Positions 7,988-15,713 of a stretch of DNA of 55,072 bases are shown here, in pieces. This DNA comes from Chloroflexi bacterium OLB15 (GTDB lineage Bacteria; Chloroflexota; Anaerolineae; Aggregatilineales; Phototrophicaceae). Position numbers and translations under genes: made by a program. The DNA is taken from contig LMZS01000078.1 of assembly GCA_001567085.1 (NCBI GenBank), forward strand, positions 1-55,072, given 5' to 3'. Within the stretch, counting starts at the first letter, position 1; every line of letters begins with the position of its first letter. The notes below the pieces were generated by a model. The model was given only the letters and a program-made list of their open reading frames with translations, ran no database searches and was not told the DNA's origin.

Positions 7988-9322
7988 CTAGCGCATCAAT
8001 CCGCCGGGCAAACCGGGTATATTGAATCTGCCCTTGCGAACTTCACCCATTAAACGCTGCATGTCAGCAAACTGCTTCAGTACTTCGTTGACATCGCGTA
8101 CCTCTACGCCAGCGCCGCGCGCAACGCGCTTCTTCCGGCTGGCGTCCATCAGTTTCGGGTTGCGCCGTTCCTTAAGGCTCATCGAATTCATGATTGCCTC
8201 AACGCGGCGTAACCGTTTTTCCATTTCTTCAGGGTCAATCTGATCTTTGAGCTTGCCCATACCGGGGATCATGCCCATCAGGTTGCCAATTGACCCCAGC
8301 TTCTTAACTTTTTGAAGCTGTTCCAGAAAATCCTGCATTGTAAACTGATTTTGCATCAGCTTCTTTTGCAGCTTGATGGCTTCTTCTTCATCGAAGGCAG
8401 TTTGAGCTTTTTCGATGAGCGTTAATACGTCACCCATGCCCAAAATACGCTGGGCGAGGCGATCCGGATGGAATACCTCAAAACCGTCAATTTTTTCGCC
8501 AGTGCCGAGGAACTTGATTGGAACGCCGGTGACTGCACGCATAGATAATGCCGCGCCACCACGCGCATCGCCGTCTACTTTAGTCAGGATCAGGCCAGTA
8601 ATTCCCAGCCGTTTATTGAAGCCATCAGCAATGTTAACGGCTTCCTGACCGGTCATCGAGTCTGCAACCAGCAGGATTTCGGCTGGTTTGGTGCGCCGCT
8701 TGATTTCCTCAAGCTCGTTCATCAGCGTATCGTCAATTTGCAAGCGGCCTGCCGTGTCTAGAATGACAACGGCTGCGTTTGCGGCTTTAGCTGCCTCAAC
8801 ACCGTGAACGGTAATATCCGGCGGGCTGACCTTAGTGCCTTCTTCCCAGTAGCCAACGTTGATCTGCTTCGCAAGCGTGACCAACTGATCAACGGCTGCC
8901 GGGCGATAAGTATCTGCCGCGACTAGAAATGGCTGGCGTCCATCGCGGCGCAGCCACGTTGCCAGCTTCGCGGCGGTGGTGGTTTTACCCGAACCCTGCA
9001 AGCCGACGAGCATGATCACATGCGGCTTCTGGCTGGTTGCAAAATTCAGTCGCCCTGGCTCACCGAGCGTTTCAAGCAGCTCATCGTGAACGATTTTGAC
9101 CACTTGTTGGCCGGGCTTCAGACTGCGAGCGACATCCGCGCCGACAGCTTTTTCTTTTACACGGCGCACGAAGTCTTTTACTACTGGCAGTGAAACGTCA
9201 GCTTCCAGCAGCGCCATGCGCACCTCGCGCATTGCTTTATCAACATCGGCTTCAGTGAGTTTGCCAACACGCCCCAGACCGTCAAAGACGCCTTGAAGAC
9301 GATTACTAAGCTGTTCAAACAT
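7988..9322 (-). CDS. ffh: Signal recognition particle protein Ffh (SRP54)
   Basis: 444 residues. GTPase that binds signal peptides and 4.5S RNA and targets nascent membrane proteins with FtsY. The N domain spans about residues 1-85. The G domain has the P-loop GLQGSGKTT near 105-113, DTAGR, TKVDGDARGG and the ADTYRPAA motif. The C-terminal methionine-rich M domain includes GMIPGMGK and RRVARGAGV, the SRP-RNA-binding helix. First gene of the operon; the promoter is at 9358-9386. No Shine-Dalgarno sequence is obvious upstream of the ATG. Confidence 0.97.
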   Translation of the reverse strand: MFEQLSNRLQGVFDGLGRVGKLTEADVDKAMREVRMALLEADVSLPVVKDFVRRVKEKAVGADVARSLKPGQQVVKIVHDELLETLGEPGRLNFATSQKPHVIMLVGLQGSGKTTTAAKLATWLRRDGRQPFLVAADTYRPAAVDQLVTLAKQINVGYWEEGTKVSPPDITVHGVEAAKAANAAVVILDTAGRLQIDDTLMNELEEIKRRTKPAEILLVADSMTGQEAVNIADGFNKRLGITGLILTKVDGDARGGAALSMRAVTGVPIKFLGTGEKIDGFEVFHPDRLAQRILGMGDVLTLIEKAQTAFDEEEAIKLQKKLMQNQFTMQDFLEQLQKVKKLGSIGNLMGMIPGMGKLKDQIDPEEMEKRLRRVEAIMNSMSLKERRNPKLMDASRKKRVARGAGVEVRDVNEVLKQFADMQRLMGEVRKGRFNIPGLPGGLMR

Positions 9323-9357
9323 GCTGTTGGTGTAATCCAGAAAAAAGCGTAACGGTC

Positions 9358-9386
9358 ATTGTAGTTGAGCGAAAAATACCCGTCAA
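9358..9386 (-). promoter_or_regulatory. Sigma-70-type promoter for the ffh operon
   Basis: On the minus strand a TTGACG (9386-9381), a 17-base spacer and a TACAAT (9363-9358) match the vegetative consensus closely. Transcription would begin near 9351, giving a leader of about 30 bases before the ffh ATG at 9322. Confidence 0.75.
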
Positions 9387-9438
9387 GATGAGATGCTTCG
9401 CTAAAGAAGACCTCTGGCTTCGTCTACTTTCAGAGAAA

Positions 9439-9456
9439 GGGCGGCACTCAGCGCCC
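9439..9456 (-). terminator. Terminator overlapping the flavin reductase stop
   Basis: A short GGGCG/CGCCC stem with an 8-base loop, followed on the minus strand by TTTCTCTG. The left side of the stem overlaps the last codons and stop of the gene ending at 9448. It separates the murJ operon from ffh. Confidence 0.6.
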
Positions 9457-9954
9457 TGGCTCAATGCTGTTACCTAGCTGATGGTAACCGCGATTGAAGT
9501 AGATTAAGGGATCGCGGGCGTCGCTGTTTCCGGCGGCCATCACTTTGCCAACAATGATCCAGTGTGTATCGCCATCATGCAGCTTAGCGACCTCACAATC
9601 AAGCCAGGCAATAGCCTCACTGAGGATAGGGGAGCCAGTGATTGCGGTTATGGTGTCCAGCCCATTGAAACGGCTGGAAATGTCTTCCACCGCGATGCGT
9701 CCGGCAAAGAGTTCTGAAACTCTGCGCTGATCATCTGAGAGCAGCGAGATGGCAAATGTGCCACTCTGCTGAATCATTTGCGCGGTGTAGGCAGATTTAT
9801 GCAGGCAAACCACGATCTGCGGGGGATCAAGTGAAAGCGAGTTAAAAGCGCTGGCGGTCATTCCGGCAGGCTTATCGTTATTCATGGTGGTGACGACTGA
9901 TACACCGCTTGCCCAGAAGCGCAGGGTATCGCGCATATTTTGCGGGTCAACCAT
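9448..9954 (-). CDS. Flavin reductase family protein (FMN-binding split barrel)
   Basis: 168 residues from the ATG at 9954, chosen because GAGG lies upstream and the family homology begins right after it (MRDTLRFWASGVSVVTT). The ATG overlaps the preceding gene's stop (ATGGTTGA), so translation is coupled. Family features are PAGMTASAFNSLSLDPPQIVVCLHK near the N-terminus and a conserved AWLDCEV segment. Such enzymes bind FMN and often supply reduced flavin to a monooxygenase, but no partner oxygenase is nearby, so the substrate cannot be assigned. Confidence 0.88.
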   Translation of the reverse strand: MVDPQNMRDTLRFWASGVSVVTTMNNDKPAGMTASAFNSLSLDPPQIVVCLHKSAYTAQMIQQSGTFAISLLSDDQRRVSELFAGRIAVEDISSRFNGLDTITAITGSPILSEAIAWLDCEVAKLHDGDTHWIIVGKVMAAGNSDARDPLIYFNRGYHQLGNSIEPGR

Positions 9955-10893
9955 GCGCCGCCTCGTTTCTAAATCCAGTGTTGTAGAGATAGTTTTCGAT
10001 GCCGGGGGCGATATCTGTGAGTGTGTTGAGGTTACTGGCAATACTTTCTCTCCCAGTGCCGATAATTACCGTCGGCACATCATTTTCTGTGTGTTTGGTA
10101 TGGCTTAAATCTTCCAGATTGCCGTGATCGCTGGTGATCACGATTAAGCCTTCATCGTCATCCCATTCTTCCAGTGCGCCCGCCATCACGCCATCAAATA
10201 ATTCCAGCAGGCTTGCGCCTTCAGCAACCGTGCCGCGATGCCCAATTACATCGGTCATCCAATGTGAGAAAAAGGCGAAATCATACTGGCGTGAAAGCGC
10301 GACCATGCGTTTGCCGGCCTCAACTGGCGTGTATACCGGCGTATCGGTATAGCCTAATTCGCTGCGCCAGCCCGCGCCCGTCCAATCGCCAGACAGAGCT
10401 TCACCGCTGTAGATTTTTTCTTCGCTGAACAGCGGCAGGCCAGCTTCAAGCACTGCCTGCTGGTAACTTGAAGCAAGGCGCTTACCGCTGTTGATTGCCT
10501 GATGAAAGCGGGGCGGATAAGCCTCTAATAACGCCGCCGTTCCGCCATGGGCAACCACGCGCTTGAACAGGTTGTCCTGAGCAATGATCTCGCGTATGGC
10601 GGGGTTAGGGCGTGGGCCATAATGTTCGCCGATCAGTTCAGGCACGTTTTTCCCCGTGAGAAGCGCCGCCTGACCGCTGGCGCTTTGTGGCCGCCCACTC
10701 ATTCCCATTCGGGGATCAGTCGGGATGAAAATGGCGCGTTTGGAAATTTGTATTCCCGTTGAGTTTAACCAGCGATGCCCGTTGGCGAGCGCATCAAGGT
10801 TGATGTATTGGCTGCTGCGAACGGGTTGGTCAGCGGATCATCTGCGCCAAGCCCAATCCCATCCAGAAAGATAAGCAGTACGTGTCTTTTCAT
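9947..10893 (-). pseudogene. Phosphoglycerate mutase/phosphopentomutase-like metalloenzyme, interrupted by a one-base frameshift
   Basis: A member of the alkaline-phosphatase/iPGM superfamily, about 315 residues when rejoined. The first frame starts at the ATG at 10893 and encodes LLIFLDGIGLGADDP with the first metal-binding Asp, then hits a stop. The second frame continues with RMGMSGRPQSASGQAALLTG (nucleophile-loop region), FFSHWMTDVIGHRG and TSDHGNLED...HTENDVP, which supply the other Asp and His metal ligands. The join is near 10798-10799; one extra C in the coding strand (ACC to ACCC) gives a continuous reading. A pseudogene or a sequencing indel. It lies between the MBL hydrolase and the flavin reductase. 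Substrate unknown. Confidence 0.85.
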
Positions 10894-10931
10894 GAGGTGT
10901 TCCGCGATGCTGCTGTGCCGGTAAGCGAACT

Positions 10932-11573
10932 TTAGAACTGCAAAAAGGGATTAGTGCTGCGTTCCTGCCCGATGGTCGTTGGCTCTCCATGACCGGAAAG
11001 CACAGTAGTATCATCGGTTAGCGTGAGCAGTTTTGTCGAAATGGAATTCAATAACTGCTGCAAATTACCACCCGGCAAATCGGTTCTGCCGATGCTGCCC
11101 GCAAACAGCGCGTCTCCACTGAATACAATCTTCTGCTCTGGCATATTGAAACTGATATGGCCGGGGGCATGACCGGGCGTATACAGCGTTTCCAGTTTGA
11201 TTGCGCCAACTTCAATAATTTCTGGCTCTGTTGTGAGCAGGCGATCCGGCACGGCGGCTTGTGGGCCAAGGATGCCGAAATAGCGCTGGTAGTGAAGCGG
11301 CAAACTTTCCAGTGTGGCGGCAGCCTCCGCGTGCAAGGCAAAAGGCGCGCCCGTTAATCGCTTTAGTTCCGCGCTGGCAAGCACATGATCGAAATGCGCG
11401 TGAGTTGCCAGAATCAGGGCGATTTCCCAGCCTTCTTCCTGCGCGCCATCTACCAGTAACTGTGCTTCATCCACCGGATCAATAAGCACCGCCTGTTTTG
11501 AAACATCATCGCCGATCAAGTAAGCATTGGTGGCGACAATGCCCAGCGTATACGATTTTATTTTAAGCGTCAC
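10932..11573 (-). CDS. MBL-fold metallo-hydrolase (glyoxalase II-like)
   Basis: 213 residues. The zinc-binding motif THAHFDH is intact, and further ligands are seen in YTPGHAPGHIS, FSGDALF and SGHGEPTTIG. The pattern, including GRTDLPGG, is that of the small cytoplasmic hydroxyacylglutathione-hydrolase-like group (YcbL type). The start is GTG at 11573, sharing GTGA with the murJ stop, so the two are translationally coupled. The substrate cannot be told from sequence; these proteins commonly hydrolyse thioesters. Confidence 0.92.
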   Translation of the reverse strand: MTLKIKSYTLGIVATNAYLIGDDVSKQAVLIDPVDEAQLLVDGAQEEGWEIALILATHAHFDHVLASAELKRLTGAPFALHAEAAATLESLPLHYQRYFGILGPQAAVPDRLLTTEPEIIEVGAIKLETLYTPGHAPGHISFNMPEQKIVFSGDALFAGSIGRTDLPGGNLQQLLNSISTKLLTLTDDTTVLSGHGEPTTIGQERSTNPFLQF

Positions 11574-13195
11574 GTTGCGGTTTGCGCCTCGCTGCGTTGG
11601 AAAAAGGATCTAATCTGTTGGACGCTTTGTGATAGGAAAATCTTAACTTCATCCAGTTTGACCAGATAAGAAGCGCCGATGAACACAACTGCGCCGGCCA
11701 CAAAATTCGCCACTAGCTGAATAATTGTCCACAGCATCCCGCGTTCTGTGAAGCCGAGTGCGCTAAACAGGAAGTTGATGCCAAACACCACAGCGCCCAT
11801 GATCAGGCTGGCAATCAGCGCCCGAACTGTGGTGCGTAACAGCGCGCGTTCATGAATGCCATGCCAGCGTTTGCGCAGCACCCATGCCAGCGCCGTCACT
11901 TCAAAGGCGATGCCCAGCGTGTTTGCCAGCGCCAGCGCGCCAACATTTTCAGGGCTGGCGCTACCGGTTAACAAGCCGCTGAAGCCAATCGCCACGACGA
12001 TGTTCACAACCGCGCCGCCAACCGCGATGATTAGCGGGGTAAGCGTATCTTTATCTGCGTAAAAACTTCGGGCGACAACTTCCAACAGGGAATGCACGAC
12101 GATACCTATTGAGAAGAAAATCAGCGCGCTGTATACAAGGTTGGTGGCGCTGGCATCAAACGCCCCGCCTTCTAGCAGGCTGAGCAGCGGCCTGCCAGCA
12201 GCGATTAGCATGACTGCTGAGGGAATAGTAGCGACAAGGATGAAGCGTAGCGATCCAGACATTGCTGAACGCTTGCCTTCAAGATCGCCAACGGAACTTA
12301 GCGCGGCAAGGGTAGGGAAGATCACGATACCCATCGCCGTGCCGATCAGCGTTTCGGGAATCTGCATGATTCGCCAGCCCCAATCGTAGGCGCTGGTTGC
12401 GCCTTCGCCCAGGCGCGATAGTAAGTTGGTGAGCACAATTGCGCTCACGCTGACCAGCGCAAGGTCTGCTGCGCGTGGGATAAACAGCACAACCACTTTA
12501 CGGAAATTCGGGTCACGCCAGCCCATTTCCGGCCACCAGCGCATTTTTACCCGTATCAACCCCGGTACTTGAATCAGTAAGTGCATTGCAGCGCCCAGCA
12601 CCGCACCCCATGCCAGCCCGTAAATGCCCATCATTGGCAGCAGAACGATGACCCCGAATAGAATGCCCACGTCATACAAGATCGGGGCAAGCGCGGGCAG
12701 AAGGAAGCGATTAAAACTTTGGAGAATGCCCATAACCACGCCGCTGATTGAGAAGATGAGCGTGCTAATGAGCAGAACGCGCATGATTTCTGCCGTCAAC
12801 TGCTGGATTTCAGGCGGGAACCCGGGTGAAATAACTTGTGATACCAACCATGGCGCAAGGATATACGCCAACAGGCTGACCACAGCGGTTAGGGCGAAGA
12901 TCGTGTTGGCAACATGGCTGGCAGTTTTCCATGCTGTCGAGGTTTCATCTTTTGCCAGCAAGCCAGTGAATACCGGGATAAAGGCGAACGCAATCGCCCC
13001 GCCAGCGATTAAGTTAAATATCACTTCCGGCAAACGGTTTGCCGCCACAAAGGCGTCATATTCGGCGCTAATGCCGAATGTGCGCGCAATGATCACCGTT
13101 TGCAGCAGGCTAATGGCTTTTGCTGCCGCGAAAGAGGCCATGACGATCAGGGTGGATCGAGTGATTTGTGCTCTACGACCAGCGGCTGCCGCCAT
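11570..13195 (-). CDS. murJ: Lipid II flippase MurJ (MviN family)
   Basis: 541 residues with about 14 hydrophobic helices and no soluble domain. Moves lipid II across the cytoplasmic membrane. The N-terminal segment ARTFGISAEYDAFVAANRLP and the helix ending NLIAGGAIAFAFIPVF are characteristic, as is the GWRIMQIPETLIGTAMG segment in the middle. Unlike mycobacterial MviN it has no C-terminal pseudokinase or extracellular domain. First gene of a four-gene minus-strand unit; it does not sit in the rodA/pbpA cluster but lies within about 2.5 kb of it. Confidence 0.93.
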   Translation of the reverse strand: MAAAAGRRAQITRSTLIVMASFAAAKAISLLQTVIIARTFGISAEYDAFVAANRLPEVIFNLIAGGAIAFAFIPVFTGLLAKDETSTAWKTASHVANTIFALTAVVSLLAYILAPWLVSQVISPGFPPEIQQLTAEIMRVLLISTLIFSISGVVMGILQSFNRFLLPALAPILYDVGILFGVIVLLPMMGIYGLAWGAVLGAAMHLLIQVPGLIRVKMRWWPEMGWRDPNFRKVVVLFIPRAADLALVSVSAIVLTNLLSRLGEGATSAYDWGWRIMQIPETLIGTAMGIVIFPTLAALSSVGDLEGKRSAMSGSLRFILVATIPSAVMLIAAGRPLLSLLEGGAFDASATNLVYSALIFFSIGIVVHSLLEVVARSFYADKDTLTPLIIAVGGAVVNIVVAIGFSGLLTGSASPENVGALALANTLGIAFEVTALAWVLRKRWHGIHERALLRTTVRALIASLIMGAVVFGINFLFSALGFTERGMLWTIIQLVANFVAGAVVFIGASYLVKLDEVKIFLSQSVQQIRSFFQRSEAQTAT

Positions 13196-13269
13196 ATTTG
13201 TACCGTCCTGAATGCGTTAGGTGAGGTTATCCAGCGCTTGCTGCGCCGCTGCATAGAGAGGATTATGAT

Positions 13270-14817
13270 TTACGCGCGGGTGTAGGCGGCGATGGCCTCG
13301 TTATTCTGCCCTCTGGCCTCGTAAACGCGCCCCTGCCAGTAATAGGTTTCTTCAACATACTGCGCGCCATTGGTCAGGTTGTTTTGTACCAACCCCATCA
13401 CATCGTCGTAGCGCCCAACATTGAAATAGGCTTCAAACGGCCCGAATTGATACCACAGCATCCGAAAAGGCAGCATACGGCGGGTTGCTTCGTCATAGGC
13501 TGATGCCGCTTGCTCATAGCGTCCAAGCCTGGTGAGGGCGGTGCCGATATTGAACCACGCAAATGGGTTTGTCGGGTCTTGCGAGGCTTCCTGCTGGCCT
13601 ACAGTCAATGCGCGTTCTGCGGCCAGGTTTACGTCAGCCAGATCGCCTAACAGGCCAACCAGCACGCCTTCGCGGGATTGCTCATAGAGCACCACAAAGG
13701 TGCGATTAAAAGCCTGCCAGTCACGATCGAGCTGTTCATACGGTTCGGCAATTCCGTTGCCATCCCCAATCCCTAGCCAGCTATCATATACATAGAAGCT
13801 GCCAGCGTTATCATCATAGCCGACGATGGTCTGGTAATGCCCGATCCAGTCTGAACCTTCAGGCGTAAATGTGGTTTCAATGATCACTGGAAAATTAGCG
13901 GCGATTAGATTTTTGAGCAGTTCAATATCGCCACCAATGCGGGTGATCGCCCGAACGCCGGTGTGTGTATTCACGAAATTGACCAGCTCGCCGGGGCTGA
14001 CGTTCTTATCCTCAGTTTCCGGCTTTAAGAACTGTGCGGCATAATTTTGGTCTTCCTGCCAGCCAAAATGACTGAGCGCCATCGTGATATTCGTTGGCCC
14101 GCAGTTGTTCCAGCCCTGCCGTTCCCAGCGAAAGCCGTACATGAAGGCGGAAGCCGGGCGGTTGCTGCTGGATGAAAAAGCTGCGTTTACTGTGCTGGCA
14201 TCACTGATAGGAGCCGCAGTAGGCGCGCTAACTGGCGCTTCAAGGGTGGCAGTAGGGGCGAGGGCAGCTTCGGTTGGCGCGTCAGTTGGCTGAACCGTTG
14301 GTTGCTCAGTAGGCGCTTCAGTTTCTTCGGCAGGCTCAGGGGTTGCTGAGCTTGCTACGGGGATCGCCAGCAAATCTGCCGGTGAAATCGCGCTTGTGAC
14401 CGCTGAGGTTGGCACAACGCCGCCTTGCGGGGTGGGGCGCATGAACTGGCGCATAAATGGCACGTAGGTGACCAACTCATTTTGATAGCGCGGATCCAGC
14501 GAATCACGGTAAAACAGGGTGAATCCGAAGCTGACCAGCACCATGAAAATGGCCCACAGAATTGCTAACCACAGCCATAAGCGTTTAGGCAGCCCCTTAC
14601 GCATAAATAGCGCGCTAAAAACGCTGGCTAAAGGCAGCACAAGCAGCCCCAAACCAACGACGGGGATCAAACCGCTGATACGGCGATCATTCGTGATAAA
14701 CACGATCACGGCGACTGCCGCAAGCACAATAATCAGCAGAAACATCAACGCCAGCCACAGTAGCAAGCGCGGCGGGCCAGATGCCGAATTGTCATATTCA
14801 ACAGGGTAATTATTCAT
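13270..14817 (-). CDS. Membrane-anchored C39-family peptidase with C-terminal TPR repeats
   Basis: 515 residues. Three hydrophobic segments (about 17-41, 48-70, 80-103) are followed by a Pro/Thr/Ala-rich linker (about 130-215) and a papain-like C39 domain. The likely catalytic Cys239 is in NNCGPTN, His327 in IGHYQTIVGYDD and an Asp in VYDSW. The last ~110 residues contain TPR-like helices (NPFAWFNIGTALTRLGRYEQ and QGRVYEARGQNNEAIAAY). The linker puts peptidase and TPR on the same side of the membrane, presumably outside. The family includes double-glycine leader peptidases, but no ABC transporter is attached and no leader peptide is seen nearby, so the substrate is unknown. An extended -10 promoter is at 14944-14952. 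Confidence 0.85.
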   Translation of the reverse strand: MNNYPVEYDNSASGPPRLLLWLALMFLLIIVLAAVAVIVFITNDRRISGLIPVVGLGLLVLPLASVFSALFMRKGLPKRLWLWLAILWAIFMVLVSFGFTLFYRDSLDPRYQNELVTYVPFMRQFMRPTPQGGVVPTSAVTSAISPADLLAIPVASSATPEPAEETEAPTEQPTVQPTDAPTEAALAPTATLEAPVSAPTAAPISDASTVNAAFSSSSNRPASAFMYGFRWERQGWNNCGPTNITMALSHFGWQEDQNYAAQFLKPETEDKNVSPGELVNFVNTHTGVRAITRIGGDIELLKNLIAANFPVIIETTFTPEGSDWIGHYQTIVGYDDNAGSFYVYDSWLGIGDGNGIAEPYEQLDRDWQAFNRTFVVLYEQSREGVLVGLLGDLADVNLAAERALTVGQQEASQDPTNPFAWFNIGTALTRLGRYEQAASAYDEATRRMLPFRMLWYQFGPFEAYFNVGRYDDVMGLVQNNLTNGAQYVEETYYWQGRVYEARGQNNEAIAAYTRA

Positions 14818-14943
14818 GTGTGTTTACGAGAATATCCAACACAATAGTGAATTGCCGGAATATCAGTGTGCCATAGTCCGGCACAGTTTCAAAAGCCGCT
14901 CACCCAACGCTTTACCGGCGTGAGTACAACTTCTGGAGCGGGC

Positions 14944-14952
14944 ATTATAGCA
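14944..14952 (-). promoter_or_regulatory. Extended -10 promoter for the C39/TPR gene
   Basis: The minus strand reads TGCTATAAT, a perfect extended -10 element (TGn plus TATAAT); no good -35 hexamer is visible 17 bases upstream. It would give a leader of about 120 bases before the ATG at 14817. The leader contains a small hairpin (TGTGCC/GGCACA). Confidence 0.55.
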
Positions 14953-14979
14953 TACAGCCTGTGCGGGTTGTGCGGCCGC

Positions 14980-14988
14980 TGATAGAAT
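14980..14988 (+). promoter_or_regulatory. Extended -10 promoter for the PHP gene
   Basis: TGATAGAAT matches an extended -10 (TGn plus TAGAAT). It lies about 28 bases before the TTG start at 15016 and is divergent from the promoter at 14944-14952. No clear -35 is visible. Confidence 0.4.
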
Positions 14989-15015
14989 CTTAAGCGAGGA
15001 TTAAGGAGTTTGACT

Positions 15016-15702
15016 TTGACGGCACAAACCTGGCGGGTTGAATTACACTGCCATACGGTGTACTCCAAAGATTGTGTGGTGAATTTCGATGCGATTTTTC
15101 GCCTGTGCGACCAGCGTAATATTGCCAGGATTGCGATCACTGACCATAACACGGCTGAAGCGGCCATCGCGATGCAAAAGATTGCGCCAGATCGGGTGAT
15201 TGTTGGCGAAGAGATCATGACCACACAGGGCGAATTACTTGGCTATTTTATGCAGGAGAGCATTCCCGCCGGCCTTACGCCCGAAGAAACTATCAAGCGG
15301 CTTCGCGATCAAGGGGCTGCCATTAGCGTTTCGCACCCTTTTGACCGCTTGCGTAAAGGGGCATGGGAAGAAGCCGATTTGCGTCGTATCCTTGATAAAG
15401 TGGATGCTATTGAGGTCTTTAATTCGCGCTGTATGTTCGGTGAAGACAATCAGAAGGCGGCGGCATTTGCCAAAGAAACTGGCACGCTGGGCACGGTTGG
15501 CTCTGATGCGCACAGCAAAATGGAGTACGGGCGCGCGTTGATGGTGATGCAGCCATTTGAAGGCGCGTCTGATTTTGTGGCCGGGCTGGCTTCCGCAGCA
15601 CATATTGAGTTATATAGCTCGTGGTGGGTGCATGTAAACAGCAAGACCGCTAAATGGTCGAAAAAACTTGGGCTGAAGCCGCGCATGTGGGAAGGCGGAT
15701 AG
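15016..15702 (+). CDS. PHP-domain metal-dependent phosphoesterase
   Basis: 228 residues. The TTG at 15016 is preferred because AAGGAG (15003-15008) is 7 bases upstream; another TTG at 15010 would be too close. PHP metal-ligand motifs are in order: ELHCHTVYSKD, ITDHNT, VGEEI near residues 60-65, SVSHPFDR and GSDAHSKMEYG. The C-terminus has basic residues and tryptophans (SSWWVH). PHP proteins of this size hydrolyse phosphoesters such as 3',5'-bisphosphonucleotides or histidinol phosphate; the substrate here is not assignable. Convergent with pbpA, stops 11 bases apart. Confidence 0.9.
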   Translation: MTAQTWRVELHCHTVYSKDCVVNFDAIFRLCDQRNIARIAITDHNTAEAAIAMQKIAPDRVIVGEEIMTTQGELLGYFMQESIPAGLTPEETIKRLRDQGAAISVSHPFDRLRKGAWEEADLRRILDKVDAIEVFNSRCMFGEDNQKAAAFAKETGTLGTVGSDAHSKMEYGRALMVMQPFEGASDFVAGLASAAHIELYSSWWVHVNSKTAKWSKKLGLKPRMWEGG

Positions 15703-15713
15703 CCCATCTGAAG

